From NCBI GenBank assembly GCA_018399635.1, contig JAGYOH010000005.1, positions 1 through 64,000 on the forward strand: DNA of 64,000 nt, written 5' to 3'. This document shows, in pieces, positions 8,109 to 16,881 of the stretch. The stretch comes from Clostridia bacterium (GTDB lineage: Bacteria; Bacillota; Clostridia; Peptostreptococcales; Acidaminobacteraceae). Within the stretch, counting starts at the first letter, position 1. The number at the start of each line of letters is the position of its first letter. The notes beneath the pieces were generated by a model, which worked only from the letters and a program-made list of their open reading frames with translations, ran no database searches and had not been told where the DNA came from. Both the position numbers and the translations under genes were made by a program.

Positions 8109-9309
8109 TCACCACATCATCATTAAAAAATTCGGCGGCACCTCCGTCATTTCAGACCAGGACCGGGAAAGAATCCGGGACCTGGTGGCCCATGACCTGG
8201 CTTCAGGCCTCACCCCGGTCCTGGTGGTTTCTGCCATGGGCAGACAGGAGGCCCCCTATGCCACGGATACCCTGATCCGGCTCTATCAAGGGATTCATCC
8301 AGTAGAAGCCCATCGCGACCTCGACCTCATCATGAGCTGTGGTGAGATCATTTCAGCGGCGATGATCTCCGCCACCCTGAATGCCTCCGGTCTTCGTGCC
8401 AAGGCTTTGACGGGCTTTCACGCCGGAATCGTCACCGATGACCACCACGGCAGGGCCAAGGTGATCTCTGTCAACCCCGAATACATCGAAAAAATGATCG
8501 AGGAGGGCTTCATCCCGGTAATCAGCGGTTTCCAGGGAATCTCTCTGGCGGGGGAGGTCACCACCCTGGGTCGGGGGGGTTCCGATACCACGGCCACCCT
8601 CATCGGAGAGGCCTTGAAGGCCTCTCGGGTGGAAATCTACACCGATGTGGCCGGGGTCATGACGGCGGACCCCAATATAGTTGAAAGCGCAACTGTTTTA
8701 ACCGGAATGACCTACGATGAAATGTACGAGATGGCGCGACACGGCGCCAGAGTCCTGGATTTCAATGCCGTGGACGTGGCCAAGCGGTCGGGACTGACAC
8801 TGGTGATCAAAAGTCCCCGGTCCCCATCCGAGGGGACCCTGATTGCCGACAAGGTCCTGGATGAGCGGATTCTCACCGCCATCACCTCGGACCAGCCCTG
8901 GACCCAGTACCGCCTTGAGCATCTGGCGGCCGGCTTTGAGGACCAGCGGTTCATGGACGAACTCAACGATCGAAGCATCAGCATCGATATGATCAACTTC
9001 TTTGAAAACTCGAAGTACTTCATCATCGACTCCAGAAGGGAGGACCACCTGGACGAGGCTCTTCGTGCCTTGGGAATCACCTGCCGCAAGCGGCCCTCCT
9101 GCGCCAAGGTGACGGTGATCGGTCACCGGATCCACGGGGTTCCGGGGGTCATGAGACGCATCGTGGCGGCCTTGGAGGACAGCGGTATCAAAATCCTGCA
9201 GACCTCTGACTCCAGCATGACCATCAGCTGCCTGGTGGAGGGACGCCATGCCCCTGCCGCGGTCAATTGTCTGCACAGGGCCTTTGGGTTGGAAAAAAAT
9301 GAGGGTTAG
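8089..9309 (+). CDS. dapG: Aspartate kinase
   Basis: Aspartokinase phosphorylates aspartate, the first step to lysine, diaminopimelate, threonine and methionine. The kinase domain starts with IKKFGGTSV and continues with VVSAMGR, SCGEIISAAM, and GRGGSDTTATLIGEAL, followed by TDVAGVMTADP. Two ACT domains (about 265-405) give allosteric control, including VTVIGHRIHGVPGVMRRIVAAL. The start is uncertain: AGGAG at 8075-8079 is 9 nt from the TTG at 8089 and only 3 nt from a GTG at 8083, so I prefer the TTG. It overlaps dut by 20 nt. The symbol follows the conserved dapG position near pnp and ftsK in Bacillus; which end product inhibits it cannot be told from sequence. Confidence 0.93.
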   Translation: MDRQGDNHHIIIKKFGGTSVISDQDRERIRDLVAHDLASGLTPVLVVSAMGRQEAPYATDTLIRLYQGIHPVEAHRDLDLIMSCGEIISAAMISATLNASGLRAKALTGFHAGIVTDDHHGRAKVISVNPEYIEKMIEEGFIPVISGFQGISLAGEVTTLGRGGSDTTATLIGEALKASRVEIYTDVAGVMTADPNIVESATVLTGMTYDEMYEMARHGARVLDFNAVDVAKRSGLTLVIKSPRSPSEGTLIADKVLDERILTAITSDQPWTQYRLEHLAAGFEDQRFMDELNDRSISIDMINFFENSKYFIIDSRREDHLDEALRALGITCRKRPSCAKVTVIGHRIHGVPGVMRRIVAALEDSGIKILQTSDSSMTISCLVEGRHAPAAVNCLHRAFGLEKNEG

Positions 9310-9331
9310 GGCCCATCATTTTTTTTGCTTG

Positions 9332-9340
9332 TGATATAAT
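9332..9340 (+). promoter_or_regulatory. Extended -10 promoter of the ftsK operon
   Basis: TGATATAAT is a perfect extended -10 element (TGnTATAAT). No good -35 is seen 17 nt upstream. Because it overlaps the ATG at 9339, that ATG is unlikely to be the ftsK start. Confidence 0.6.
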
Positions 9341-9365
9341 GAAACCTGTAGAAGGGGTGAGTTTG

Positions 9366-11585
9366 TTGGCTGGGAAAAAAAAGACTGAAAATCAAAAAAA
9401 ATCCGTGAAGAAGAAACCGGCGCCTTCCCCGAAGTCATCCAAAAGAAGGTATGAAATCAAACTGGTCCTCCTCTTGTCAGCCACGGTGATCTACATTCTC
9501 GCGCTCCATTCGGATTCCGTAGGTTTCATCGGCGAATTCATCCGGAGTGTGACCCTGGGCCTCTTCGGCAGGGGAGGCATCCTGGTCCCCTACCTTGTTT
9601 TTCTGATCACCTTCCTGGCCCTCAACAAGAATTTCAAAGCCATCAGAACCCGCTACATCACGGGGCTGAGCGCGCTTTTTCTGGCCCTGTCCTTTACCCT
9701 TGCCATGGATGATTTCAACCTCATCAGGGAAATCCACCTCACGGCTGATTCGAGTTTTTCAAGCCTGGCCTTTTTCAAGGCGTCCTATCAGGCCGGCGGT
9801 CTGCTGGCGGGCACGGGCATCCTGTTCAATCTCCTCACCCTGATGCTGTTTGCCACCATCGGCAAGTACGGTCTTTTGATCGTCACCCTGGCCCTGTATC
9901 TCATCGGGATCATTCTGCTGATCAATTACCGACTGGTCTTCAAGGGCTTCAAGCGGCCTCAAAAGCCGGTTGAAGCCAGGCCCGGAAGGGGGGTGGCCAG
10001 GGAGAAAGAGGCCGTACCCAGCGACCCTTCCCCCATAAGGACCCCACAGAATCAGGGGAAGCCGGGAAAGGACATCAAGATTTTCTCCTACAACGACTTC
10101 AATCCCAGGAACAAGGAGGAGGAGGAGGGGGGCAGCGACCAGGAAATCCTGACGGAACTCAACAAGAATGTCACCGCCAAGGTGACCAATTATATCCGAC
10201 CCCGGAGCACCATGCTCGTCAAGCCCAAGATCAGCAGCGAATCCCTGGACCGCTCCCAGATCCTGAAGAACGCCGAGATGCTGGAAATGACTCTGAAGAA
10301 TTTCGGCATCCGGGGCAAGGTCGTGGAAATCAGCCGGGGGCCCACCATCACCCGGTATGAGCTGCAGCCGGAGGCGGGGATCAAACTGTCAAAAATCATC
10401 TCCCTCTCCGATGACATCGCTCTCAACATGGCGGTTTCCCAGGTCAGGATCGCTCCGGTGCCCGGCAAGGTCGCCGTCGGCATTGAAATCCCCAACGAAG
10501 AGAATTCCATGGTCCAGATTCGCGAGATTCTGGAAAGCGAGGAATTCAAAAACTCCAAATCAAAGCTCACCATGGCCCTGGGCAAGAACATCAGCGGCAA
10601 ACCCGTGGTCTTCGATCTGGGCGACATGCCTCATCTGCTCATCGCCGGGGCCACCGGCTCGGGAAAAAGCGTCTGTGTGAACACCATTATCACCAGTCTT
10701 CTTTTCAATGCGACACCGGATGAAGTCAAGCTGCTCATGATCGACCCCAAGGTGGTGGAACTCAATGTCTACAACGGGATTCCCCATCTGATCCTGCCGG
10801 TGGTGACCAATCCCAAAAAAGCCTCCATCGCCCTGGGCTGGGCCGTGAATGAAATGAACCGCCGCTACGAACTCTTCGCCGAGCATCAGGTGAAGGACGT
10901 CGACGGCTACAACCGCAAGCATACAGAGTCCAGTCTGCCCAAAATCGTTGTGATCATCGATGAGCTTGCCGACCTGATGATGGTGGCGCCGAATCAGGTG
11001 GAGGACGCCATCGCCCGTCTGGCCCAGATGGCCCGGGCCGCCGGCATCCATCTCATCGTCGCTACCCAGAGACCCTCTGTCGATGTGATCACAGGTCTGA
11101 TCAAGGCCAATATCACCTCGAGAATCGCCTTTTCAGTTTCCTCCCAGGTGGACTCCCGCACCATTCTGGATGCCGCCGGCGCCGAGAAGCTCCTGGGCAA
11201 GGGAGACATGCTTTTCAGTCCCGTCGGGGCTCAAAAGCCCATCCGGCTCCAGGGGGCCTTCATCTCCGAGGATGAAATCGATAAAATCGTCACCCATATC
11301 AAAAAACAGTCCGGAGAAGTGGTCTACAACCACGAAATCCTCGAGGAAGCCCAGCAGATGCAGATGGCCATGGAATCCGACGATCTGATTCCGGAGATCA
11401 TCCGGTTCCTGGTGAACCAGAAGACCGTCAGCGTTTCCATGCTCCAGAGAAAATTCCGCATCGGCTACAATCGTGCGGCCCGGATCATGGACGAGCTTGA
11501 AGAAAAAAGCATCGTCGGCCCCAACCTCGGCTCCAAGCCCCGGGACGTGGTCATGACCATTGAAGAAATGGAAAAATACCTCTAA
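9366..11585 (+). CDS. ftsK: FtsK/SpoIIIE family DNA translocase
   Basis: The 739-residue protein pumps chromosomal DNA through the closing septum. The N-terminal about 190 residues hold several membrane spans (for example LVLLLSATVIYILAL and LLIVTLALYLIGIILLI). A charged linker of moderate length follows. The motor has Walker A GATGSGKS (about residue 428) and Walker B VVIIDELADLMM (about 530). The C-terminal winged-helix gamma domain (about 670-739) includes SVSMLQRKFRIGYNRAARIMDELEE, which reads KOPS/SRS-type DNA. The start is taken as TTG 9366 after AAGGGG (9352-9357), since the upstream ATG (9339) lies within the -10 box. The gene leads an operon with mnmH, rimO, pgsA and cinA. Confidence 0.96.
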   Translation: MAGKKKTENQKKSVKKKPAPSPKSSKRRYEIKLVLLLSATVIYILALHSDSVGFIGEFIRSVTLGLFGRGGILVPYLVFLITFLALNKNFKAIRTRYITGLSALFLALSFTLAMDDFNLIREIHLTADSSFSSLAFFKASYQAGGLLAGTGILFNLLTLMLFATIGKYGLLIVTLALYLIGIILLINYRLVFKGFKRPQKPVEARPGRGVAREKEAVPSDPSPIRTPQNQGKPGKDIKIFSYNDFNPRNKEEEEGGSDQEILTELNKNVTAKVTNYIRPRSTMLVKPKISSESLDRSQILKNAEMLEMTLKNFGIRGKVVEISRGPTITRYELQPEAGIKLSKIISLSDDIALNMAVSQVRIAPVPGKVAVGIEIPNEENSMVQIREILESEEFKNSKSKLTMALGKNISGKPVVFDLGDMPHLLIAGATGSGKSVCVNTIITSLLFNATPDEVKLLMIDPKVVELNVYNGIPHLILPVVTNPKKASIALGWAVNEMNRRYELFAEHQVKDVDGYNRKHTESSLPKIVVIIDELADLMMVAPNQVEDAIARLAQMARAAGIHLIVATQRPSVDVITGLIKANITSRIAFSVSSQVDSRTILDAAGAEKLLGKGDMLFSPVGAQKPIRLQGAFISEDEIDKIVTHIKKQSGEVVYNHEILEEAQQMQMAMESDDLIPEIIRFLVNQKTVSVSMLQRKFRIGYNRAARIMDELEEKSIVGPNLGSKPRDVVMTIEEMEKYL

Positions 11586-11596
11586 GGAGACCCCCT

Positions 11597-12634
11597 ATGC
11601 CCCATTTGACCATTGAAGCCGCTTTGAATCACGAAGATCTTGTCTTCGTGGATGTCAGAAGTCCTCAGGAATACCAGCATTCCCACATACCCGGAGCCCT
11701 CAACTGGCCGATTCTGGACAATGAAGCGCGACACGAAGTCGGAATCATCTACAAGACCATGGGCAAGGAAAAAGCCATTGAAACCGGGATTGACCATGTC
11801 AAGGAAAAACTGCCCAATTTCTATCAGGAAATCACCGCCCTGAGCCAGCGTCACCGCCAGGTGCTGCTCTATTGTTCCAGGGGCGGGATGCGCTCGGGAA
11901 CCCTCTATGCCTTCGGAGAGAGTCTCGGGCTCAAAAATCTTTTTCTGCTCGAGGGGGGATACAAGGCCTACCGGGAATACCTGATCAAGGATGTCGAAAA
12001 ACTGCTGTCAGAAAAGACCTTTGTGGTGGTCCACGGCAAGACCGGGGTGGGAAAAACCAACATCCTGGTGGCCCTGAAGGACCTGGGACTGCCGGTGATG
12101 GACCTGGAGGATCTCGCCAAGAATGCCGGGAGTGTCTTCGGACAGATTCCCTATCAGGAGGCGCCCCCCTCCCAGAAAATGTTTGAGAACCTGGTTTATC
12201 ATGAGCTGGCCAGCCTGGGAAAGGTGATTTTCATGGAAAGCGAGAGCAAGCGCATCGGCCAGGTGAGCCTGAGCGAGGACTTCATGGCCGCCATGGTCCG
12301 GGGCAGGCATATCCTCATCGAAACCTCCCTGGAAAACCGGGTGGCGGTGATCCAGGGCCTGTACCTGGAGAAAATCAAAAGCGAACCGTTGAAGACGGCG
12401 CTGAACCATCTCAGAAAGCGCCTCGGGCACAAGAAGGTGGATGCCATGATTGAATGGATTGACGAGGGGAACTTCGTCAAGGTCATAGAAACCCTCATCG
12501 TGGACTACTACGATGCCCTCTACGAGCATTCCATCAAAAAGTACCCCGACTATGACTTGACCATCCATTACGAGGACATGGCGAAGGCGGTCCTGGCCAT
12601 CAAAAAATATTATGACGAGGTTTTAAGTGGATAA
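11597..12634 (+). CDS. mnmH: tRNA 2-selenouridine synthase
   Basis: MnmH (SelU/YbbB) replaces sulfur by selenium in 2-thiouridine at the wobble position of certain tRNAs, using selenophosphate and a geranylated intermediate. The 345-residue protein has an N-terminal rhodanese domain (VFVDVRSPQEYQHSHIPGALN) with the catalytic cysteine at about residue 93 in LLYCSRGGMRSG. The C-terminal part is a P-loop domain with HGKTGVGKT (about 146-154). AAGGAGA at the ftsK stop gives a good SD for the ATG at 11597, and the 3' end overlaps rimO by 8 nt. This gene is not a usual member of the ftsK-rimO-pgsA operon. It implies that selenophosphate synthetase (selD) exists elsewhere in the genome. Confidence 0.95.
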   Translation: MPHLTIEAALNHEDLVFVDVRSPQEYQHSHIPGALNWPILDNEARHEVGIIYKTMGKEKAIETGIDHVKEKLPNFYQEITALSQRHRQVLLYCSRGGMRSGTLYAFGESLGLKNLFLLEGGYKAYREYLIKDVEKLLSEKTFVVVHGKTGVGKTNILVALKDLGLPVMDLEDLAKNAGSVFGQIPYQEAPPSQKMFENLVYHELASLGKVIFMESESKRIGQVSLSEDFMAAMVRGRHILIETSLENRVAVIQGLYLEKIKSEPLKTALNHLRKRLGHKKVDAMIEWIDEGNFVKVIETLIVDYYDALYEHSIKKYPDYDLTIHYEDMAKAVLAIKKYYDEVLSG

Positions 12635-13964
12635 AAAAAAGATTTATATGGAAACCCTCGGTTGTTCAAAAAACCTGGTGGATTCGGAGCAGATGATGGG
12701 ACTTCTTTCACCCGATTACACCTTCACTTTTTTGGAAGATGAAGCCGATTATATCATTATCAACACCTGTGCCTTCATCGGCGACGCCAAGGTGGAAAGT
12801 ATCGATACCATTATCGCGGCGGTACAGCGTCCCGAAGTCAAAGTCATCGTCACCGGTTGTCTGGCCCAGCGCTATGCCGAGGAACTGCTGGTTTCAATCC
12901 CCGAGGTCAAGGCCTTTGTGGGAACCACCCAGTTTCTGAAAATCCCCCGGATCATCGACCGGATCGAAGGAGGGGAGGAGCACATCGTGGCCGTCGGAGA
13001 CGTCGACGCGGTTTTCCCACCGGATATTCCGAGAAAGCTTCTGACCCCCGCTTATTACGCCTTTGTGAAAATCGCCGAGGGATGTGACAATCGGTGCACC
13101 TATTGCATCATCCCCAAGCTCAGAGGACGTTACCGCTCCCGGTCTCGCGAGGAGATCCTCCGTGAAGTGGAAGGCCTTGTGGCCTCCGGAGTCAGGGAAA
13201 TCATTCTCATCGCCCAGGATACGTCCAGGTACGGCCTCGATCTTGACGGGGGCTACGGTCTCCTCGAGCTCCTTGAGACCTTGAACGCCGTAGAGGGATT
13301 GAAATGGATCAGGATCCAGTACCTGTACCCGGATATCCTGGACCAACGGCTCATTCAAGGCATCCAGGGACTTGACAAGGTGGTGAAATACTTCGATATC
13401 CCCATCCAGCACAGCAGCGATGCGGTATTGAAAAGAATGAACCGCCACACCACCCGGGATCAAATCAGGAATATCCACCAACTCATCAAAAGGCTCATGC
13501 CCCGGGCGGTGCTCAGAACCACGGTGATGGTGGGCTTCCCCGGTGAAACCGAGGAGGATTTTTCAGACCTCATGTCCTTCATTCAAGACTATCCCTTCGA
13601 CAAGCTGGGGGCCTTCGAGTATTCCGACGAAGAAGATACCCCCGCGGAAAAACTTGACGGCAAGGTGGCTGCCGAGGTGGCCCGGGAACGTCACGGGCTG
13701 CTCATGTCCCGCCAGAGTGAGATCTCTGAAAAGCTCCTGGATCAATGGGTCGGCCAAGTCGTCGAATGCGTCGTGGAGGAAATCGCCCAGGGGGACGCCG
13801 AGGTGACCTACATCGGCAGAACCCCCTACGACACCCCCGAAGTGGACGGGGTGGTCTACTTCAGCAGCGAAATCCCCTTGAAGCCGGGAGATTTTGTCAC
13901 TGTGAAAATCACCGATCATATGGAATATGATCTGTTAGGAGAGAGAATCCATGAACGTCCCTAA
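12627..13964 (+). CDS. rimO: Ribosomal protein S12 methylthiotransferase
   Basis: RimO adds a methylthio group to an aspartate of ribosomal protein S12 by radical-SAM chemistry with an auxiliary iron-sulfur cluster. The 445-residue protein has the N-terminal UPF0004 domain with cysteines at about 13, 48 and 78 (ETLGCSKNLVDSE is diagnostic of RimO rather than MiaB). The radical-SAM motif is CDNRCTYC (about 153-160), and a C-terminal TRAM domain follows. The start is a GTG at 12627 inside the last codons of mnmH, with an 8-nt overlap. The end overlaps pgsA by 14 nt, so the genes are translationally coupled. Confidence 0.98.
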   Translation: MDKKKIYMETLGCSKNLVDSEQMMGLLSPDYTFTFLEDEADYIIINTCAFIGDAKVESIDTIIAAVQRPEVKVIVTGCLAQRYAEELLVSIPEVKAFVGTTQFLKIPRIIDRIEGGEEHIVAVGDVDAVFPPDIPRKLLTPAYYAFVKIAEGCDNRCTYCIIPKLRGRYRSRSREEILREVEGLVASGVREIILIAQDTSRYGLDLDGGYGLLELLETLNAVEGLKWIRIQYLYPDILDQRLIQGIQGLDKVVKYFDIPIQHSSDAVLKRMNRHTTRDQIRNIHQLIKRLMPRAVLRTTVMVGFPGETEEDFSDLMSFIQDYPFDKLGAFEYSDEEDTPAEKLDGKVAAEVARERHGLLMSRQSEISEKLLDQWVGQVVECVVEEIAQGDAEVTYIGRTPYDTPEVDGVVYFSSEIPLKPGDFVTVKITDHMEYDLLGERIHERP

Positions 13965-14493
13965 TATGCTCAGCACCCTGAGAGTCCTGATGGTTCCCCT
14001 GATGCTGGTGTTTCTCCTGGTAGAGTCCCTGGAAAACCCCTTGATGGCCCTGATTGTCTTTTCCCTGGCCTCCATCACGGATTTTCTGGACGGCTACATC
14101 GCCAGGAAATATCATCTGATCACGAAAATCGGCAAGCTCATCGACCCCCTGGCGGACAAGATCCTGACGGCCGCCGCCTTTATCGCCCTGACGTATCTTG
14201 GAAGGATCAATCCCTGGATAGTGATCGCCATCGTCTCGAGGGAATTCGTCGTCAGCATTTTCCGCGCCATCGCCGCCTCCGACGGCAAGGTGATCGCCGC
14301 CAGCATCTGGGGGAAATTCAAGACCGTCACCCAGATGGCCACCATCATGGTCATTCTCCTGATCATGAGTTTTCCCCGGACTCTGGGAGGCTACGAGGTC
14401 ATCGGGCAGATTCTGGCCTGGTTCACCCTCGGACTGACACTCTTGAGTGCCGTTGACTATGTCGTCAAAAATATTGAGGTGTTGAAGGAGTAG
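13951..14493 (+). CDS. pgsA: CDP-diacylglycerol-glycerol-3-phosphate 3-phosphatidyltransferase
   Basis: PgsA makes phosphatidylglycerol phosphate, the committed step to phosphatidylglycerol and cardiolipin, in the inner membrane. The 180-residue protein shows the CDP-alcohol phosphotransferase motif as DFLDGYIARKYHLITKIGKL followed by IDPLADK, with all the metal- and CDP-binding aspartates. There are about five hydrophobic helices, and the N-terminus (NVPNMLSTLRVLMVPLML) is typical. TAGGAGAGA at about 13936-13944 serves the ATG at 13951. It lies between rimO and cinA as in many Bacillota. Confidence 0.97.
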   Translation: MNVPNMLSTLRVLMVPLMLVFLLVESLENPLMALIVFSLASITDFLDGYIARKYHLITKIGKLIDPLADKILTAAAFIALTYLGRINPWIVIAIVSREFVVSIFRAIAASDGKVIAASIWGKFKTVTQMATIMVILLIMSFPRTLGGYEVIGQILAWFTLGLTLLSAVDYVVKNIEVLKE

Positions 14494-14499
14494 ATCGGC

Positions 14500-15726
14500 A
14501 TGAAGGCAGCATTACTCACCATCGGCAACGAAGTTCTTTCTGGAAAGACCCTGAACACCAACAGTCAGTTTTTATCGAAATCCCTCAACGGCCTTGGCTT
14601 TGATGTGATTGAACAGATCACCATCCCGGATGATGAAACCATGATCATCACAGCCCTCAACCGCCTGTTGAAGGATGTGACCCTGGTGGTCACCACGGGG
14701 GGGCTGGGTCCCACCTACGATGACATCACCATTCCCACCATCGCCAAGGCGCTGGGTTGTGACCTGGTGCTTCACGAAGAAGTGATCCGTGACATCGAGG
14801 AGAAATTCAAGCGATTCGGACGGAAGATGGGGGACAACAACCGGTCTCAGGCGTATTTTCCATCTAAGGCGGTGGTTCTAGGCAACCCGGTCGGAACCGC
14901 CCCAGGCATGTATCTGGCCCACGAGGGGAAAATCGTCGTCGCTCTGCCCGGACCTCCGAGGGAGAACATCCCCATGTTCAATCATGAGACCAAGCCTCTG
15001 TTGACGGCGATTCAGAACCAGCCCATCCACCTGATGGACCTGGTCCTTTTCGGGATCGGGGAATCCGACGTGGAAAACATGATCCAGGAAAACCTCACCG
15101 TGCCGGGGGCGGTCAGACTGGCCACCTATGTGAAGCCCCTTTATGTGACGGTTCGCCTCACCGCCACGGTTCAATCCCTGATGCTGGAGACGATGAAGGC
15201 CCTGGAGGCACTCTTCGGACACCATGTGGTGGGCAAGGATGATTGTCTTCTCGAGGAAAAGGTGTATCACCTCCTCAAGGAAAGGGGCCGGACCCTTTCC
15301 CTGGCGGAGAGCTGTACCGGAGGACTTGTCTCATCCCTGCTGGTTTCGGTTCCCGGTTCCTCTGAAATACTTGACGGAGCGTTCATCACCTACTCCAATG
15401 CCTACAAGACCCGGGAACTCGGCGTCGATCCCGCTTTGATCGAAGCGGAGGGGGCGGTGAGTGAAGCCGTGGCCAGAGCCATGGTCCTCGGCCTGAAGGA
15501 ACGTTCCGGCAGTGATTATTGTCTGGCCATCACCGGCATCGCCGGTCCCGGTGGCGAAACCCCCCAGAAGAAAGTGGGTCTCACCTACATAGCCTTGAAA
15601 ACCCCTGAAAACCTCCTTGTCAGGAAATTTCAATTCTTCGGAGACCGCAACACCATCCGGCTCAGAGGCGCCTTGAACGCCCTGAATCTGATCCGATTGG
15701 AAATCTTGAAAGAATCTATTGAATAA
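14500..15726 (+). CDS. cinA: CinA: competence/damage-inducible protein, NMN deamidase family
   Basis: The 408-residue protein joins an N-terminal MoaB/MogA-like molybdopterin-binding domain (GNEVLSGKTLNTNSQFL, VVTTGGLGPTYDD) with a C-terminal CinA domain (SLAESCTGGLVSSLL, ITGIAGPGG). Characterised homologues hydrolyse ADP-ribose and deamidate NMN in pyridine-nucleotide recycling. The ATG at 14500 has GAAGGAG upstream and follows pgsA by 6 nt. Its stop overlaps the -35 box of the recA promoter, so some recA transcription may read through from this operon, as in other bacteria with a cinA-recA unit. Confidence 0.97.
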   Translation: MKAALLTIGNEVLSGKTLNTNSQFLSKSLNGLGFDVIEQITIPDDETMIITALNRLLKDVTLVVTTGGLGPTYDDITIPTIAKALGCDLVLHEEVIRDIEEKFKRFGRKMGDNNRSQAYFPSKAVVLGNPVGTAPGMYLAHEGKIVVALPGPPRENIPMFNHETKPLLTAIQNQPIHLMDLVLFGIGESDVENMIQENLTVPGAVRLATYVKPLYVTVRLTATVQSLMLETMKALEALFGHHVVGKDDCLLEEKVYHLLKERGRTLSLAESCTGGLVSSLLVSVPGSSEILDGAFITYSNAYKTRELGVDPALIEAEGAVSEAVARAMVLGLKERSGSDYCLAITGIAGPGGETPQKKVGLTYIALKTPENLLVRKFQFFGDRNTIRLRGALNALNLIRLEILKESIE

Positions 15727-15747
15727 TGGCACCGCATTAGGTATAAT
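15719..15747 (+). promoter_or_regulatory. Sigma-A promoter of recA
   Basis: TTGAAT (15719-15724), a 17-nt spacer and TATAAT (15742-15747). The -35 box overlaps the end of cinA. Confidence 0.85.
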
Positions 15748-15752
15748 AATAT

Positions 15753-15766
15753 GGAACAAGCGTTCG
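15753..15766 (+). promoter_or_regulatory. LexA (SOS) box of recA
   Basis: GGAACAAGCGTTCG holds the perfect GAAC-N4-GTTC palindrome of Bacillota SOS boxes (consensus CGAACrnryGTTyC). It lies 5 bp after the -10 box, so LexA bound here would cover the transcription start. Confidence 0.9.
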
Positions 15767-15785
15767 TATGAAGGGTGGTCTTGAC

Positions 15786-16799
15786 ATGAAGGATAAAGCG
15801 AAAGCATTGGATAGCGTCATTGGACAAATTGAAAGACAGTTCGGCAAGGGTTCCATCATGCGCCTGGGTGATGAAGGACCGGTGGCCAAGATTCAAACCA
15901 TTCCCACGGGCTGTCTGGAACTCGACATCGCCCTGGGCACGGGAGGCATTCCGAGGGGTCGTGTCATAGAAATCTACGGACCGGAGTCTTCGGGAAAAAC
16001 CACCGTGACCCTGCATATCATCGCCGAGGCACAAAAGAAGGGGGGGATCGCGGCCTTCATTGATGCGGAGCACGCCCTGGATCCCAACTATGCCGCCAAG
16101 ATCGGCGTCGACACCGACAATCTGATCCTGTCCCAGCCTGACACCGGAGAGCAGGCCCTGGAAATCGTGGATGCCCTGGTGCGGTCCAACGCCCTTGATG
16201 TCATCGTCATCGACTCGGTGGCCGCCCTGGTCCCCAAGGCGGAAATCACCGGTGAAATGGGGGACTCCCATATGGGCCTGCAGGCGAGACTGATGTCCCA
16301 GGCTTTACGGAAGCTGACGGCCATCATCAACCGTTCCCACACCACCGTGATTTTCATCAACCAGCTGAGGATGAAAATCGGTGTGATGTTCGGCAATCCG
16401 GAAACCACCACGGGGGGGAACGCCCTCAAATTCTACGCTTCCTTGAGACTCGATGTCAGACGCATCGACTCCATCAAGAAGGACAACGACATGATCGGCA
16501 ACCGGACCCGGATCAAGGTGGTCAAGAACAAACTGGCACCTCCCTTCAAAACCGCTGAATTCGACATCATGTACGGCCAGGGGATTTCAAAATCCGGCAG
16601 TATCCTGGACGCGGCGGTCACCTCGGAAATCATCAAGAAAGCCGGTTCCTGGTTCAGTTACAATGATGAGAAGCTGGGTCAGGGCAGAGAGAATTCAAAG
16701 GAATTTTTAGAACAGAATCCAGCAATCATGGATGAAATCGAGAAAAAGGTAAGGGAATTGAACGGATTGTTTGATGACACCGAAGATGACAGCGAATAA
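15786..16799 (+). CDS. recA: Recombinase A
   Basis: RecA forms filaments on single-stranded DNA, carries out strand exchange, and stimulates LexA self-cleavage. The 337-residue protein has Walker [10 protein letters not shown] (about 65-73), the [10 protein letters not shown] segment, Walker [13 protein letters not shown], and the L2 loop near [17 protein letters not shown]. The acidic tail (DDTEDDSE) is normal. The start is the ATG at 15786 (MKDKAKALD), with AGGGTGG about 9 nt upstream; the ATG at 15768 lacks an SD. Transcription is from a strong promoter with a LexA box, and an intrinsic terminator follows directly. Confidence 0.99.
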   Translation: MKDKAKALDSVIGQIERQFGKGSIMRLGDEGPVAKIQTIPTGCLELDIALGTGGIPRGRVIEIYGPESSGKTTVTLHIIAEAQKKGGIAAFIDAEHALDPNYAAKIGVDTDNLILSQPDTGEQALEIVDALVRSNALDVIVIDSVAALVPKAEITGEMGDSHMGLQARLMSQALRKLTAIINRSHTTVIFINQLRMKIGVMFGNPETTTGGNALKFYASLRLDVRRIDSIKKDNDMIGNRTRIKVVKNKLAPPFKTAEFDIMYGQGISKSGSILDAAVTSEIIKKAGSWFSYNDEKLGQGRENSKEFLEQNPAIMDEIEKKVRELNGLFDDTEDDSE

Positions 16800-16826
16800 A
16801 AAGAAGTAGTTTACTACTTCTTTTTT
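16798..16826 (+). terminator. Intrinsic terminator of recA
   Basis: AAAAAGAAGTAG (16798-16809), loop TTTA, CTACTTCTTTTTT (16814-16826): a 12-bp stem with a T run, beginning at the recA stop codon. Confidence 0.9.
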
Positions 16827-16827
16827 A

Positions 16828-16836
16828 TGTTATAAT
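16828..16836 (+). promoter_or_regulatory. Extended -10 promoter of rny
   Basis: TGTTATAAT is a perfect extended -10 element directly after the recA terminator. A weak TTTACT lies 15 nt upstream inside the terminator. Confidence 0.55.
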
Positions 16837-16881
16837 AAAATGAACCGCATAGCGTTACGGTAATTTAAGGGAGGTGGCACT

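Noticed and set aside
9339-9365. ATG at 9339 as start of ftsK
   Set aside because: It overlaps the -10 box TATAAT and lacks an SD; TTG 9366 has AAGGGG at proper distance.
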